A stretch of 64,000 nucleotides of DNA, taken from the NCBI RefSeq assembly GCF_002608565.1, contig NZ_LIXM01000007.1, forward strand, positions 108,550-172,549, read 5' to 3'. Shown one piece after another: positions 1 through 9,754 of this stretch. Below the pieces are notes generated by a model that worked only from the letters and a program-made list of their open reading frames with translations, was not told where the DNA came from and did no database searches. Position 1 is the stretch's first letter; every line of letters begins with the position of its first letter. This stretch comes from Vibrio sp. PID17_43 (GTDB lineage: Bacteria > Pseudomonadota > Gammaproteobacteria > Enterobacterales > Vibrionaceae). A program made the position numbers and the translations under genes.

Positions 1-86
1 GCTGCCAGCATTTCTCACAAGCTAACCAGTTATTGATAGAGCAGGGCAAGGAGCCTATTAATTGGCATTTACCCATGAAGGCATAA
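1..86 (+). CDS. ung: Uracil-DNA glycosylase, C-terminal end only
   Basis: Only the last 27 codons are inside the window, in frame 3, ending at the TAA at 84-86. The tail reads CQHFSQANQLLIEQGKEPIN followed by WHLPMKA, which matches the family C-terminus (E. coli Ung has [21 protein letters not shown]). The catalytic residues lie upstream of the window. Ung removes uracil from DNA in base-excision repair. The call rests on this short tail alone but the spacing of conserved residues is good. Confidence 0.75.
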   Translation, partial: CQHFSQANQLLIEQGKEPINWHLPMKA

Positions 87-226
87 GACAATATATTTTT
101 AGCTTAAGAGGCTGCCGAGAGTAGAGCTACCATAGCATTACTGTTGTTGTTTTTTTGAACGGCGTCGACGCTGATATTCTGTTTCTCATATACACTTAAT
201 AAAAGTAGGTGCTAAGGAGAGACGCT

Positions 227-778
227 ATGATGCTCGAAAGAATCAGACGTGAACACGGCTATATGGTTCGTTTGTTGGCGATATTGCGCCACAAACTGAA
301 GGAGATACAGCAAGAACATCCCATCAACTACTCGTTGGTGAGTGAGATTGTGGATTACTTGTCTAATCATTCTGAGAAGATCCATCACCCTAAAGAAGAC
401 ATTCTTTATCATTACTTTCTTGAGCATTATGGGCAGCAAAAAAACATAGAAAACTTGGAATTAGAACACCAAGAACTTGCTGAAAAGACTAAGCAGTTTG
501 CACTTGTCGTTGATATGATTTTACAAGACGCTGTCGTTCCTCAGGAGATGTTTGCTCGACAGTTAGAAGATTTTATTACCAGTCAAAAGCGTCACCTCGA
601 CATGGAGGAGAGAAAAATCTTACCATTGATAGAGGCATTGTTTACGACAGAAGACTGGCAATATGTCGAAAGTCAATGGCAGGAAAATGAGGACGATCCA
701 GTCTTTGGCGACACTATCGCGGATCGCTATAAACAGTTAGCTGAACGTGTTCGCCAGAATGACAAGGAGTTCGTTTGA
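227..778 (+). CDS. Hemerythrin (HHE) domain protein
   Basis: This 183-residue, almost entirely helical protein carries the spaced histidines and acids of a hemerythrin-type di-iron site: REHGYM near the N-terminus, SNHSEKIHHPKED, ELEHQEL and RHLDMEERKILP. Such proteins bind oxygen, nitric oxide or iron and often act in redox or nitrosative stress; which one applies here cannot be told from sequence. The start was chosen at ATG 227 because AAGGAGA (214-220) sits 6 nt upstream; an in-frame GTG at 209 has no comparable site. There is no signal peptide, so it is cytoplasmic. It stands alone, between ung and a terminator. Confidence 0.85.
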   Translation: MMLERIRREHGYMVRLLAILRHKLKEIQQEHPINYSLVSEIVDYLSNHSEKIHHPKEDILYHYFLEHYGQQKNIENLELEHQELAEKTKQFALVVDMILQDAVVPQEMFARQLEDFITSQKRHLDMEERKILPLIEALFTTEDWQYVESQWQENEDDPVFGDTIADRYKQLAERVRQNDKEFV

Positions 779-890
779 CCTGCAGTTTGCGTCAAGTGAA
801 CGTTTGCCATTGTTGTGGTTTATTTTGTGCCTTTCTTATTTGGTGAGAAATTATCTAAATTTTAAACTTAGTAAACATGGCAGAAAACTA

Positions 891-924
891 AAGCATATTC
901 TTACTAGGTGAGAATATGCTTTAT
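891..924 (+). terminator. Rho-independent terminator after the hemerythrin gene
   Basis: A perfect 11-bp inverted repeat (AAGCATATTCT 891-901 with AGAATATGCTT 911-921) is followed by TTATTT. The stem is AT-rich, so it may be a modest terminator. Confidence 0.6.
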
Positions 925-975
925 TTAGGTGATTTTAGGCTGGTTAACCTTAGTCGTTTCATCTATTTATAAATG

Positions 976-1001
976 AAAAAGGCACCGTCAAGGTGCCTTT
1001 T
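976..1001. terminator. Bidirectional terminator, mainly for the DUF3545 gene
   Basis: The stem GGCACC (981-986) pairs with GGTGCC (992-997) around GTCAA, flanked by AAAAA on the left and TTTT on the right. It can therefore end transcripts from both strands. It lies 7 bp past the stop of the minus-strand DUF3545 gene. Confidence 0.75.
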
Positions 1002-1008
1002 GTCTGAA

Positions 1009-1194
1009 TTAAAGTTTGATATCCTCTAAGGATATATCGTGACAGACATCCAGTTCTTTTAACTCCTTGAGCAGGTTACGTCTGTCGTTCATTTCCTCAA
1101 TCTCACGCCATTTTCGCTTGATTCGTTTATTTCGAGGGCGAGTTGCAGAGCTAGTATCTAGGTCAAATGCATCATCGAGTTGAAAGTCTTCCAT
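1009..1194 (-). CDS. DUF3545 family small protein
   Basis: This 61-residue protein has an acidic N-terminus (MEDFQLDDAFDLD), a basic centre (RNKRIKRKWREIEEMNDRR) and a leucine/acid-rich helix at the end. The KRKWREIE core is what I recognise as DUF3545, a family of short uncharacterised proteins in Vibrio and relatives. TAAGGTGG sits just upstream of the ATG on the minus strand, preceded by a TATAAA-like -10. No function is known. The basic-acidic pattern would suit binding a nucleic acid or a partner protein, but that is inference. Confidence 0.75.
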   Translation of the reverse strand: MEDFQLDDAFDLDTSSATRPRNKRIKRKWREIEEMNDRRNLLKELKELDVCHDISLEDIKL

Positions 1195-1903
1195 AAGCCA
1201 CCTTACCTTTTATATCCAAACTAGTCAGTGTGGAGCTTTTTTATTACCATAATCACTGTAAGGGTAACCATGATATATTTCGCATTTGTGTCTCTAAGGT
1301 GACACTTTCATGTAAAAACACACACAGAATCACACTTTTTATGTATATGAAATGGAGAGAAAATAAGCGAACGAGCGCAAGAAAACGATTAAATAGTACG
1401 ATCGCGTTTGTTAATTTGAGTCCTATAATGTGTACCTTACCCAAGGGAGACTGTTGCATAAAGCCGACTCAATGATGTGCCGTTTAATACCCACTTCCCC
1501 GACAGGTTAGAATTTGGCGCATCACTTGTGGTTGCTAGCTTTCCCTCATACCTATGTAATTCTACTTTCCTCATTCAGTACTGGGCGACACGTTGCTGTT
1601 TTGTTGGTTTTGTATTTCCATTTGAGTGCGCTTCGGTTGTTGTTGTGTTTTTTCTTTGTACTCTTATGGTGAAAAGTAACATTGATGCCTCACCTGTTGC
1701 ATATTGATTTTTGCTTGTTGAGGCTGCATTATCCGCCCGTCAAAAAATACGCGGGTACGTAAAATGGATGCATGAAGCGACGTTTACGATTCTAGATTGC
1801 GCAATAAACATTATTCAAAAAGCTAAGCACACTTTGACACTTAGCAGGCAATCTGGTGGATGGCTTGGACGCACAGACCGGCGCAACTCACTTTGAGGTA
1901 CAC
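1195..1903. other. Long intergenic region upstream of the Na+/alanine symporter
   Basis: About 700 bp separates DUF3545 from the symporter. Short open frames occur in it, but none has a convincing ribosome-binding site or a recognisable product. I looked for the tandem glycine riboswitch known before a V. cholerae symporter of this family and did not find its conserved core. GCTAAG (1820-1825) and CTTAGC (1839-1844) form a small inverted repeat 60 bp before the start codon. The length suggests a long 5' leader or a small RNA, but nothing more can be supported. Confidence 0.5.
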
Positions 1904-3340
1904 ATGACAGACTTAATCAATTTGATGAACGATCTCCTTTGGGGGTCGATTCTGGTTTATCTTCTTGTTGGTGTAGGGATCTACTTCACCGTTCGATTGG
2001 GATTCATTCAATTCCGCCATTTTGGCCACATGTTCTCGGTTCTTAAAAACAGCCGTAGAGCAGACAAAGCAGGTATCTCTTCTTTCCAAGCACTTTGTAC
2101 CAGTCTTGCTGCACGTGTCGGCACTGGCAACATGGCTGGTGTTGCTGTCGCTCTAACTGCAGGTGGCCCTGGGGCAATCTTCTGGATGTGGTTGATTGCC
2201 ATGCTAGGTATGGCCACGTCGTTTGCGGAAAGTACGCTAGCACAGCTATACAAAACCAAAGACGATGACGGAAATTACCGTGGTGGTCCAGCATACTATA
2301 TGGAAAAAGGCTTGGGCATGCGCTGGATGGGCGTGTTGTTCTCAATTTTCCTTATCATCGCTTTTGGTTTGGTATTTAATGCCGTTCAAGCAAACTCAAT
2401 CGCTAATGCAATGAGCACCGCATTTGGCTGGGATGACCTATATGTGGGTATCGCGGTAGTGCTACTTTCTGCGGTGGTTATTTTTGGTGGTATTAAACGT
2501 ATCGCAAGAGTCGCTGAGCTGGTGGTTCCTATTATGGCACTGGCTTACTTAGTACTTGCGTTGTTCGTGATGTTCTCTAATCTAGACAAGCTACCAGACG
2601 TGCTAATGCTTATCTTCAAGAGTGCGTTCGGTCTGCAAGAAGCAGCAGCTGGTGGTCTGGGCTACGCAATTGCACAGGCGATGATCAACGGAATCAAACG
2701 CGGTCTATTCTCGAACGAAGCGGGTATGGGTTCTGCGCCAAACGCAGCAGCATCAGCAACGCCTTACCCGCCACACCCTGCGTCTCAAGGTTATGTACAG
2801 ATGCTAGGCGTGTTCATGGATACGATTGTTATCTGTTCTGCGACGGTAGCGATCATCCTGATGTCAGGTGAGTACGTTGGCCAAGCAACGGAAGTAACAG
2901 GTATCGAGCTAACTCAGCGCGCATTGAGCTCACAAGTGGGTGATTGGGGAAGCATCTTTGTTGCGGTAGCGATCTTCTTCTTCGCGTTTACGTCAATCAT
3001 TGCAAACTACTCATACGCTGAAACGAACCTAATCTTCCTCGAGCACAACCACAAAGCAGGTCTAGGCATTTTCCGTATCGTTGTACTAGGCATGGTGATG
3101 TTCGGTGCACTAGCTTCTCTACCAGTGGTTTGGTCACTCGCTGACGTCTCTATGGGTTTGATGGCGATAGTGAACTTGGTGGCAATTATACTGCTGTCAG
3201 GCATCGTGATTAAGTTGGCGAAAGATTACAACCGTCAATTAGATGAAGGTAAAGTACCAACGTTTGATGTCAACGATTTTCCTGAGCTTAAATCTCAGCT
3301 AGAAGATGGCATTTGGGACAACACAAAGAAAGAAGACTAA
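1904..3340 (+). CDS. Sodium:alanine (AGCS family) symporter
   Basis: This 478-residue inner-membrane protein has about ten hydrophobic segments and typical AGCS signatures: [19 protein letters not shown] early and [17 protein letters not shown] in the middle. Family members import alanine or glycine with Na+. ATG 1904 was chosen because GAGG (1895-1898) lies 5 nt upstream; an upstream GTG frame from 1856 lacks a site and adds non-homologous residues. It is monocistronic, ending at a strong terminator. The exact substrate cannot be read from sequence. Confidence 0.9.
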   Translation: MTDLINLMNDLLWGSILVYLLVGVGIYFTVRLGFIQFRHFGHMFSVLKNSRRADKAGISSFQALCTSLAARVGTGNMAGVAVALTAGGPGAIFWMWLIAMLGMATSFAESTLAQLYKTKDDDGNYRGGPAYYMEKGLGMRWMGVLFSIFLIIAFGLVFNAVQANSIANAMSTAFGWDDLYVGIAVVLLSAVVIFGGIKRIARVAELVVPIMALAYLVLALFVMFSNLDKLPDVLMLIFKSAFGLQEAAAGGLGYAIAQAMINGIKRGLFSNEAGMGSAPNAAASATPYPPHPASQGYVQMLGVFMDTIVICSATVAIILMSGEYVGQATEVTGIELTQRALSSQVGDWGSIFVAVAIFFFAFTSIIANYSYAETNLIFLEHNHKAGLGIFRIVVLGMVMFGALASLPVVWSLADVSMGLMAIVNLVAIILLSGIVIKLAKDYNRQLDEGKVPTFDVNDFPELKSQLEDGIWDNTKKED

Positions 3341-3379
3341 GTGACGTCCAATCATCGTTGAAAGCTATCAACACGATTC

Positions 3380-3412
3380 AAAAAGCCATGCAGACAATGC
3401 ATGGCTTTTTTT
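3380..3412 (+). terminator. Terminator after the symporter gene
   Basis: A perfect 11-bp stem (AAAAGCCATGC 3381-3391 with GCATGGCTTTT 3399-3409) with loop AGACAAT is followed by further T residues. Confidence 0.85.
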
Positions 3413-3450
3413 GTACCCTAATGGAAAATAAAATTAGGGAAGTTAAAGTC

Positions 3451-4227
3451 ATGCTTATCGTCGTTTCTCCTGCTAAAACGCTTGATTACGAATCACCACT
3501 CGCGACCGAGAAGTTTACTCAACCAGACTTGGTTAGCTATTCAAAAGAGCTGATCGAGGTATGCCGTAAGTTAACACCTGCCGACGTGGCATCACTGATG
3601 AAAGTAAGCGATAAGATCGCTGATTTGAATGTGGGCCGTTTCCAAGAGTGGAGTGAGACCTTCACTACAGATAATGCGCGCCAAGCGATTCTTGCGTTTA
3701 AAGGTGATGTGTACACTGGTCTTGAAGCAGAAACCCTTTCTGATGCCGATTTCGATTACGCTCAAGATCACTTACGCATGCTGTCTGGCTTATACGGTCT
3801 GCTTAAGCCGCTTGATTTGATGCAACCATACCGTCTTGAGATGGGCACTAAGCTTGCGAACGATAAAGGCAGCAACCTTTATCAGTTCTGGGGGAACGTG
3901 ATTACCGATAAGCTGAATGAAGCCATTGCAGCACAAGGCGATAATGTTCTGATCAACCTCGCATCGAATGAATACTTTAAAGCGGTCAAGCCGAAGAATT
4001 TGGATGCGCAAGTGATCACGCCAATCTTTAAAGATTGTAAGAATGGTCAATACAAGGTGATCAGCTTTTATGCGAAGAAAGCACGCGGCATGATGGCGCG
4101 TTACATCATTGAAAACCGAATAAAAAGTGTCGCGGACTTAACTCAGTTCAATACGGCGGGTTATTATTTCGTAGAAGAAGAGTCGACACCAACAGATTTG
4201 GTGTTTAAGCGCGAAGAGCAAAACTGA
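3451..4227 (+). CDS. yaaA: Peroxide stress protein YaaA
   Basis: This 258-residue cytoplasmic protein begins [15 protein letters not shown], the invariant YaaA (DUF328) start. It also carries the family blocks [27 protein letters not shown] and [11 protein letters not shown]. In E. coli YaaA limits DNA damage under peroxide by reducing free intracellular iron. The start is set by homology and by AGGGA at 3436-3440; a longer frame from 3313 would run through the upstream terminator. It converges with srmB across a shared terminator. Confidence 0.92.
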   Translation: MLIVVSPAKTLDYESPLATEKFTQPDLVSYSKELIEVCRKLTPADVASLMKVSDKIADLNVGRFQEWSETFTTDNARQAILAFKGDVYTGLEAETLSDADFDYAQDHLRMLSGLYGLLKPLDLMQPYRLEMGTKLANDKGSNLYQFWGNVITDKLNEAIAAQGDNVLINLASNEYFKAVKPKNLDAQVITPIFKDCKNGQYKVISFYAKKARGMMARYIIENRIKSVADLTQFNTAGYYFVEEESTPTDLVFKREEQN

Positions 4228-4261
4228 TCACGCGATGGATTCTTATCGGCGATAGAGATAA

Positions 4262-4288
4262 AAAAGGGTTGGCAGTGCCAACCCTTTT
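4262..4288. terminator. Bidirectional terminator between yaaA and srmB
   Basis: The 11-bp stem AAAAGGGTTGG (4262-4272) pairs with CCAACCCTTTT (4278-4288), loop CAGTG. It has A and T tracts on both sides, as expected between convergent genes. Confidence 0.85.
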
Positions 4289-4318
4289 GCTTTTGTTATT
4301 AGAAATTAATTCGCACGA

Positions 4319-5542
4319 TTATTTCTTCTTCGCGACTTTCTTTTTCACTGTTTTTTTCTTGTCGTCTTTTTTCTTTTTCTTCTTAAACACAGGTTTCTTG
4401 TGCTTAGGGCGCATCTCTTTAACGAAGCGCTCTTTGATGTCTTCTTTCACGTAACGCGCCACGCGATCCAGCATTGGTTGGTCGTGCGCTTCTACGATAG
4501 AGATTGCGTTACCCTTTTTACCTGCGCGCGCTGTACGGCCAATGCGGTGAAGGTATACGTCAGCAGTGCGAGGCATGTCGTAGTTGATTACGTGTGATAC
4601 GTCTGGCAAATCGATACCACGAGCAGCCACATCGGTTGCCAGTAATACGTTTACGGTGCCGTCACGGAAGCGAGAAATTGCGTTGTTACGACGATCTTGT
4701 GGCATTTCACCTTGAATCCAAGAGCATGGGATTTGTGCACTTTCTAGCTGTGCACGAAGCTCACCCAGACGCTCACGAGTCTTCAGGAACACGATGGTAC
4801 GCTCTGCCTGCTCTGTGATGATGTGTTTTAGCAGGGCAAGTTTATGCTCTGCGTCATCAGCACGGTGGTACCACTGTGCGATCTTCTTACGTTCACGCAG
4901 TGGTGATTTCGCGTCGATCTCTGCGGGTTCATTCAGTAGATCGGCGGTAAAGCCTTCGACACCTTTACCTTCTAGTGTGGCAGAGAAAAGAAGGGTTTGC
5001 TTACGCCAGCGACATTCGTTAGATAGGCGGTCGACGGTAGGCGCAAAGCCCATATCTAGCATGCGGTCTGCTTCGTCCAGAATTAACCATTCAATGGCAC
5101 GACAATCAAAACGTTCAGCATCAATGTATTCACGCAGGCGTCCAGGAGTTGCCACCACGATGTCTTGCGTGGTCGCTAGGATGTTTGCGTGCTCTTGGTA
5201 TTGAACACCACCCGTGATGGTGAAGATGTTTAGCTTGGTATTTTTTGCCAGTGCGCGAGCTTGATCCGCTACCTGCATCGCAAGTTCACGAGTTGGTGTT
5301 AGGATCAGAATACGCGCAGGTCCAGGTTTACGACGTGGGAAATCTTGCAGATATTGCAGTGCTGGCAGTACGAATGCCGCCGTTTTACCAGTACCAGTTG
5401 GTGCAGACGCTAGAATGTCACGACCATCTAACGCTTGTGGAATCGCTTCTGCCTGAATTTTAGTTGGGCGCTCGTAGCCCATCTCTTCAATGGCTTCAAG
5501 TAAGTTTGAGTCTAGATCAAGTTCAGCAAAGGTTCTGATCAC
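4319..5542 (-). CDS. srmB: DEAD-box ATP-dependent RNA helicase SrmB
   Basis: This 407-residue protein has the full DEAD-box motif set in order: Q motif (PTKIQAEAIP), Walker A (APTGTGKT), PTRELA, TPGR, DEAD (LDEADRMLDMGF), SAT, ARGID and HRIGRTAR. It is closest to SrmB, which assists early assembly of the 50S subunit in E. coli; adjacency to trmN6 (yfiC), as in E. coli, supports this. The last 30 residues form an extreme lysine tract (KPVFKKKKKKDDKKKTVKKK), presumably an RNA-binding tail. The start ATG 5542 fits the family N-terminus (FAELDLDSNLLEAIEEMGY). Confidence 0.93.
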   Translation of the reverse strand: MIRTFAELDLDSNLLEAIEEMGYERPTKIQAEAIPQALDGRDILASAPTGTGKTAAFVLPALQYLQDFPRRKPGPARILILTPTRELAMQVADQARALAKNTKLNIFTITGGVQYQEHANILATTQDIVVATPGRLREYIDAERFDCRAIEWLILDEADRMLDMGFAPTVDRLSNECRWRKQTLLFSATLEGKGVEGFTADLLNEPAEIDAKSPLRERKKIAQWYHRADDAEHKLALLKHIITEQAERTIVFLKTRERLGELRAQLESAQIPCSWIQGEMPQDRRNNAISRFRDGTVNVLLATDVAARGIDLPDVSHVINYDMPRTADVYLHRIGRTARAGKKGNAISIVEAHDQPMLDRVARYVKEDIKERFVKEMRPKHKKPVFKKKKKKDDKKKTVKKKVAKKK

Positions 5543-5648
5543 AATGAGTTCTCCACAAGCAAAGCTTGGTTAATGGTTCGCGAAAGCAGCATAGATTTTA
5601 AAAGGTCGCATATTATAAAGTGATTAGTGATAAGGATCACATGTTATT

Positions 5649-6368
5649 TCACATCTTAAGATAAAACTCGTGAGTTAGCTGGATAAAATCCTCGCTGTAC
5701 CCCGCATCTGTGTGGATAAGCAACTGTGATTCTTGAGTATCACAAGGTTGCTTTGCTAATTCAAATAGTACGCGGTGCACAGGCTTTTTCTGTGATGGTT
5801 GCACGCGACAGATGCGTGATAGGTACCATCCTTGTTGTTTTGCTAAGGTCATAAACTGTTCGCCTTCCGTAATCGGCAGCACAAAACTGGCCGTTCCATT
5901 TTGCGAAAGTAATTCATAACAGCGTTTGAGTAATGCATCGTGCTGCAAGGTATCTGTGTGTCTTGCGGTAGCACGTTGGCTCTGCTTCGATTGCTCTCCA
6001 CTGTTAAAGTAAGGGGGGTTACAGATAATGTGTTGAAATGTGTGTGGAGCTTCAAAGCTCAATACATCGGCGTGCAACAAAGACAGCCTATCTCGCCAAG
6101 GAGAGTGGGCAAAATTGTCACGTGCGGCGTCAATCGCCGTTTTTTCAATATCTACGGCGGTAATTTTTGCTTTGGTAAAGCGCTGAGCACACATCAGCGC
6201 GAGTAACCCCGTTCCGGTTCCAATGTCGAGAATATTTACTTCACGATGGCTTTGAAACCATGCGCCTAGTAGAACACCATCGGTGCTAACGGGCATGCCA
6301 CTTTCACTTCCGTCGATAGTAAATTGCTTAAATTTGAAGCCCTTAGTTTTGAATGATGGATTATTCAT
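5649..6368 (-). CDS. trmN6: tRNA1(Val) A37 N6-methyltransferase TrmN6
   Basis: This is a class I SAM-dependent methyltransferase of 239 residues. It has the glycine-rich motif I (ILDIGTGTGLLALM), an acidic VDIE after the next strand, and the N6-adenine catalytic motif NPPYFN. TrmN6 (YfiC) methylates A37 of valine tRNA1. ATG 6368 was preferred; an in-frame GTG at 6380 adds four residues and cannot be excluded. It is upstream of srmB on the same strand with a 106-bp gap, so they may be cotranscribed. Confidence 0.88.
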   Translation of the reverse strand: MNNPSFKTKGFKFKQFTIDGSESGMPVSTDGVLLGAWFQSHREVNILDIGTGTGLLALMCAQRFTKAKITAVDIEKTAIDAARDNFAHSPWRDRLSLLHADVLSFEAPHTFQHIICNPPYFNSGEQSKQSQRATARHTDTLQHDALLKRCYELLSQNGTASFVLPITEGEQFMTLAKQQGWYLSRICRVQPSQKKPVHRVLFELAKQPCDTQESQLLIHTDAGYSEDFIQLTHEFYLKM

Positions 6369-6694
6369 GATGTTTCGCACTTGCTCAATATTTAAGTTAA
6401 TTTTGCTGTTGTTTCGTAATTGTACAGGGTCTTGTTTTGTTGGTTATCAAATTGTTTTGTAATTTACTTGGTGTAAAAGACTGCCCTATTGCCAAATGTT
6501 AGATGTATTAACTGCTTTTAGCTTCCGTAGGTAAATTAATATGGTGTTTTTTTCTTTAAGGTTGCCAAATGATGAGTCTTTCGTCATTATTCGGCGAAAT
6601 ATAATAGATTAAACCACGAGTATCTATTTACTTTAGATAATCAAAAGTGGTCTATGCATACACAACATTCATTAATTAGAAGTAAGGGTTATCT
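6369..6694. other. AT-rich intergenic region between divergent trmN6 and brnQ
   Basis: The region presumably holds both divergent promoters. AATGATGA (6567-6574) and TCGTCATT (6580-6587) can form a short wobble-containing hairpin about 110 bp before brnQ. It has no T-run, so I do not call a terminator. No leader peptide was seen. Confidence 0.4.
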
Positions 6695-8008
6695 GTGAAG
6701 CAGACGTTAAAACTAACAGATATTATCGCAGTAGGCTTTATGCTATTTGCGTTCTTTTTGGGTGCCGGCAACATCATTTTTCCACCACTAGCAGGTCAGT
6801 TAGCAGGTGAGAACCTGCTGCCTGCAATGTTTGGTTTCTTGCTAACAGCGGTAGGTCTACCTCTTATTACCATCGTTGCTATTGCTGTGGCTGGTGGCTC
6901 TTGGGATCACTTGACTCAAGATCTTCCTAAGAAAGCAGCGGTGCTGATGGCGGCGTTGATCTTCATTATCATCGGTCCTGCATTTGCTGCGCCTCGTACT
7001 GGTCTTGTCGCTTACGAAATGGCAGTAAAACCATTCTTTTTAGGTGCATCTCAAGCGCATCTGACGGCATTCTCAATCTTGTTCTTCGCGGTAGCAATGG
7101 CTTTCGCTTGGTCTCAAGGTCGTTTGATTGATTTGATTGGTAAAGTGCTAACGCCAGTTTTGTTCCTTGGCTTGATCATTCTTGCTATTGCGGTATTTGT
7201 TGATCCTCAAGGGGAAATGATGGCCGCACGGGGCGAATACCTAACTCAACCACTGACTAAAGGCTTCCTTGAGGGCTACAACACCATGGATACTTTTGCA
7301 TCGTTGATGTTTGGTATGTTAATGGTGGACTCACTGCGTAGCAAAGGTATCACTGAACGTGCAGCAACAACTAAATACTTGATCTACGCGGGCTGTATTG
7401 CTGCCGCAGGTCTTGCATTTGTTTATATTTCTCTATTTTACTTAGGCGCGACCAGTGCAACAATTGCAGCTGGCGCGGACAATGGTGGTCTAGTCCTAAG
7501 CCAGTACGTGCAAGCACTATTCGGCCCATACGGTCAGATTGTATTGTCAATCATTGTACTACTTGCGTGCTTAACAACGGCTATCGGTTTGATCTCTGCG
7601 TGTTCTGACTTCTTTAGTTCTAAGACATCCCTGTCGTACAAGCATTGGGTTATCATTAACGGTGCCGCATGTGCCCTAGTTGCGAATGTTGGCTTAGCTC
7701 AATTAATCTCGCTATCCGTACCTGCATTATTTGCATTGTACCCAGTCGCAGTGGCGTTGGTTACTCTAACGTTTGTTCGTAGCAAGCTACCAAATCCACG
7801 CGTTGCTTACCGCTCAGTACTGCTTGTGTCGCTGTTATTTGCGTTGATTGATGCAGCAAAGGTTGCAGGTCTGGACGTATCGGCATTCAGCATGTTGCCA
7901 CTATTTGAAGTGGGTATGGGCTGGTTGCTACCAACTACGGCCGCGATTGTTTGCTCTTTCTTCTTCGCGAAGTCAACTCGTCAAGAGCTAGCGGAAGAAG
8001 CGGCGTAA
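6695..8008 (+). CDS. brnQ: Branched-chain amino acid transport system II carrier protein
   Basis: This 437-residue inner-membrane carrier has about twelve hydrophobic segments and a typical LIVCS-family start: DIIAVGFMLFAFFLGAGN then IIFPPLAGQLAG. BrnQ imports leucine, isoleucine and valine with Na+. The start codon is GTG, preceded by AGTAAGGG about 8 nt upstream. It is monocistronic, ending at a strong terminator shared with fldB. Vibrio genomes often hold several paralogues, so the number of this copy is not assigned. Confidence 0.9.
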   Translation: MKQTLKLTDIIAVGFMLFAFFLGAGNIIFPPLAGQLAGENLLPAMFGFLLTAVGLPLITIVAIAVAGGSWDHLTQDLPKKAAVLMAALIFIIIGPAFAAPRTGLVAYEMAVKPFFLGASQAHLTAFSILFFAVAMAFAWSQGRLIDLIGKVLTPVLFLGLIILAIAVFVDPQGEMMAARGEYLTQPLTKGFLEGYNTMDTFASLMFGMLMVDSLRSKGITERAATTKYLIYAGCIAAAGLAFVYISLFYLGATSATIAAGADNGGLVLSQYVQALFGPYGQIVLSIIVLLACLTTAIGLISACSDFFSSKTSLSYKHWVIINGAACALVANVGLAQLISLSVPALFALYPVAVALVTLTFVRSKLPNPRVAYRSVLLVSLLFALIDAAKVAGLDVSAFSMLPLFEVGMGWLLPTTAAIVCSFFFAKSTRQELAEEAA

Positions 8009-8042
8009 TTGTCGACTAATAAAATGTAAAAAATAAAATGTA

Positions 8043-8076
8043 AAAAAGCCCGGTGAATCGCTTTACCGGGCTTTTT
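8043..8076. terminator. Bidirectional terminator between brnQ and fldB
   Basis: The 12-bp stem AAAAAGCCCGGT (8043-8054) pairs with ACCGGGCTTTTT (8065-8076). It serves two convergent genes. Confidence 0.9.
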
Positions 8077-8099
8077 GTTTGTAATCAGTTTGTCGCGGC

Positions 8100-8618
8100 T
8101 TATAGCGTGTCGTGAAATTCGACTAACACTTGCTCACACCATGTTTCGATGCGCTCATCGCTCAGTTCGTATTGTGAATCTTCATCCAGAGCAAGGCCAA
8201 CAAATTGGCTACCATCTTCGGTCAGCGCTTTCGACGCTTCAAATTCATAACCTTCGTTTGGCCAGTAACCAATAAATTGTGCGCCAGTGGCTTTTAGCTC
8301 ATCGTGTAAAAGCCCCATCGCATCTAAGTACCATTCGCCGTAACCTTCTTGATCACCCAAGCCAAATAGCGCGACGACTTTGTCTTTGAGTGGCGTGGTT
8401 GTGATGTCTTGCCAAATCGCACTCCAGTCCTCTTGAATTTCACCAAAGTCCCAAGTAGAAATGCCAATCAGCAGCAGATCGTAGTTAGCCATGAGTGATA
8501 ACGGTGCCTCTTTCACATTGTGAATGTCGACAAGGTCTTCACCAATAATATTGCGAATTTTCTCTGCTGCCATTTCGGTGTAGCAGGTCGTTGAGCCGTA
8601 AAAGAGTCCGATTTTCAT
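8100..8618 (-). CDS. fldB: Flavodoxin FldB
   Basis: This 172-residue protein (E. coli FldB is 173) begins [20 protein letters not shown], with the FMN phosphate-binding loop GSTTCYTE. It also has the isoalloxazine loops [12 protein letters not shown] and [17 protein letters not shown]. Flavodoxins are low-potential electron carriers. FldB rather than FldA is chosen from the sequence and from its divergent position next to xerD, the same arrangement as in E. coli. Confidence 0.92.
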   Translation of the reverse strand: MKIGLFYGSTTCYTEMAAEKIRNIIGEDLVDIHNVKEAPLSLMANYDLLLIGISTWDFGEIQEDWSAIWQDITTTPLKDKVVALFGLGDQEGYGEWYLDAMGLLHDELKATGAQFIGYWPNEGYEFEASKALTEDGSQFVGLALDEDSQYELSDERIETWCEQVLVEFHDTL

Positions 8619-8775
8619 TATATTTGTCGTTTTCTATGTTGCTGTTGTAGCAGATTCTAACCATAAACTGAGGGAAATTGCAGCGAATATCCTAAGCGGG
8701 ATGATTTTTTATGGTATTGGCTGGGCAGTTGCCTTACTCTCAACACTGTAAATATAAACAGATAAGGAAGCGTGC

Positions 8776-9693
8776 ATGACGGCAAAACAGCCTGTCAATC
8801 AACAAGATTTTGGTCTTGTTGAGCAATTCTTGGATGCGATGTGGATGGAGCGTGGCTTGTCAGAGAATACACTAGCTTCATACCGAAATGATTTAATGAA
8901 ATTGCTCGTGTGGATGGAACAACAGCGCTACCGCCTTGACTTCATTAGCCTGTCTGGCCTGCAAGAGTATCAATCTTATCTGGCGGATTTGGATTACAAG
9001 CAGACTTCGCGCGCGCGTATGTTATCGGCTATTCGCCGTTTATTTCAGTACCTCCACCGCGAAAAAGTGCGTGCCGATGATCCGAGTGCACTGTTGGTGA
9101 GCCCAAAGCTGCCACAACGCCTACCGAAAGACATCAGTGAAGAACAAGTCGACGCGCTGCTTGATGCGCCAGACCCCAATGACCCTATCGAGTTGCGCGA
9201 TAAAGCCATGCTTGAACTGCTTTATGCGACGGGCTTACGTGTGACAGAGTTAGTGAGCCTCACTATGGAAAACATCAGCCTGCGACAAGGGGTGGTTCGC
9301 GTAACGGGTAAAGGCGGCAAAGAGCGCTTGGTTCCGATGGGGGAGAATGCCGTGGATTGGATTGACACATTTATCCAACAAGGGCGGTCTGCTCTATTGG
9401 GGGAGTCGACGTCGGATGTTGTGTTCCCAAGTAAACGAGCAAGACAAATGACCCGCCAGACCTTTTGGCACCGTATAAAATACTACGCAGTGATAGCAGG
9501 TATTGATGGGGAACAATTGTCACCACACGTTTTGCGCCATGCTTTTGCGACACATTTATTGAACTATGGCGCCGATCTTAGAGTCGTACAGATGCTGTTG
9601 GGGCATAGTGACTTATCGACCACACAAATTTATACTCACGTAGCGACTGAGCGATTGAAACAAATCCACAGTCAACACCACCCAAGAGCATAA
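8776..9693 (+). CDS. xerD: Site-specific tyrosine recombinase XerD
   Basis: This 305-residue protein has an N-terminal SAM-like DNA-binding domain (residues about 10-95) and a C-terminal catalytic domain. The complete active site is visible: R155 (ATGLRVTEL), K179 (VTGKGGKERL), H251 and R254 (HVLRHAFATH), H277 (LLGHSDL) and Y286 (TQIYTH). Each is offset by +7 from E. coli. With XerC it resolves chromosome dimers at dif. In Vibrio, as known from V. cholerae, it can also be used by dif-integrating phages. It heads the xerD-dsbC-recJ-prfB-lysS order. Confidence 0.96.
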   Translation: MTAKQPVNQQDFGLVEQFLDAMWMERGLSENTLASYRNDLMKLLVWMEQQRYRLDFISLSGLQEYQSYLADLDYKQTSRARMLSAIRRLFQYLHREKVRADDPSALLVSPKLPQRLPKDISEEQVDALLDAPDPNDPIELRDKAMLELLYATGLRVTELVSLTMENISLRQGVVRVTGKGGKERLVPMGENAVDWIDTFIQQGRSALLGESTSDVVFPSKRARQMTRQTFWHRIKYYAVIAGIDGEQLSPHVLRHAFATHLLNYGADLRVVQMLLGHSDLSTTQIYTHVATERLKQIHSQHHPRA

Positions 9694-9754
9694 TGATGGT
9701 TTGTTGCATCCTTTATCTCATTGGATGAAACGATTTTATTTTAAGGTGAATTTA

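Noticed and set aside
1230..1896. Short open frames upstream of the symporter gene
   Set aside because: None has a ribosome-binding site, a plausible protein composition or a recognisable relative.
1450..1903. Glycine riboswitch or c-di-GMP riboswitch before the symporter gene
   Set aside because: The glycine core was not found. GACGCACAGACC near 1868 resembles the c-di-GMP riboswitch start, but it lies only about 30 bp before the start codon with no room for the aptamer.
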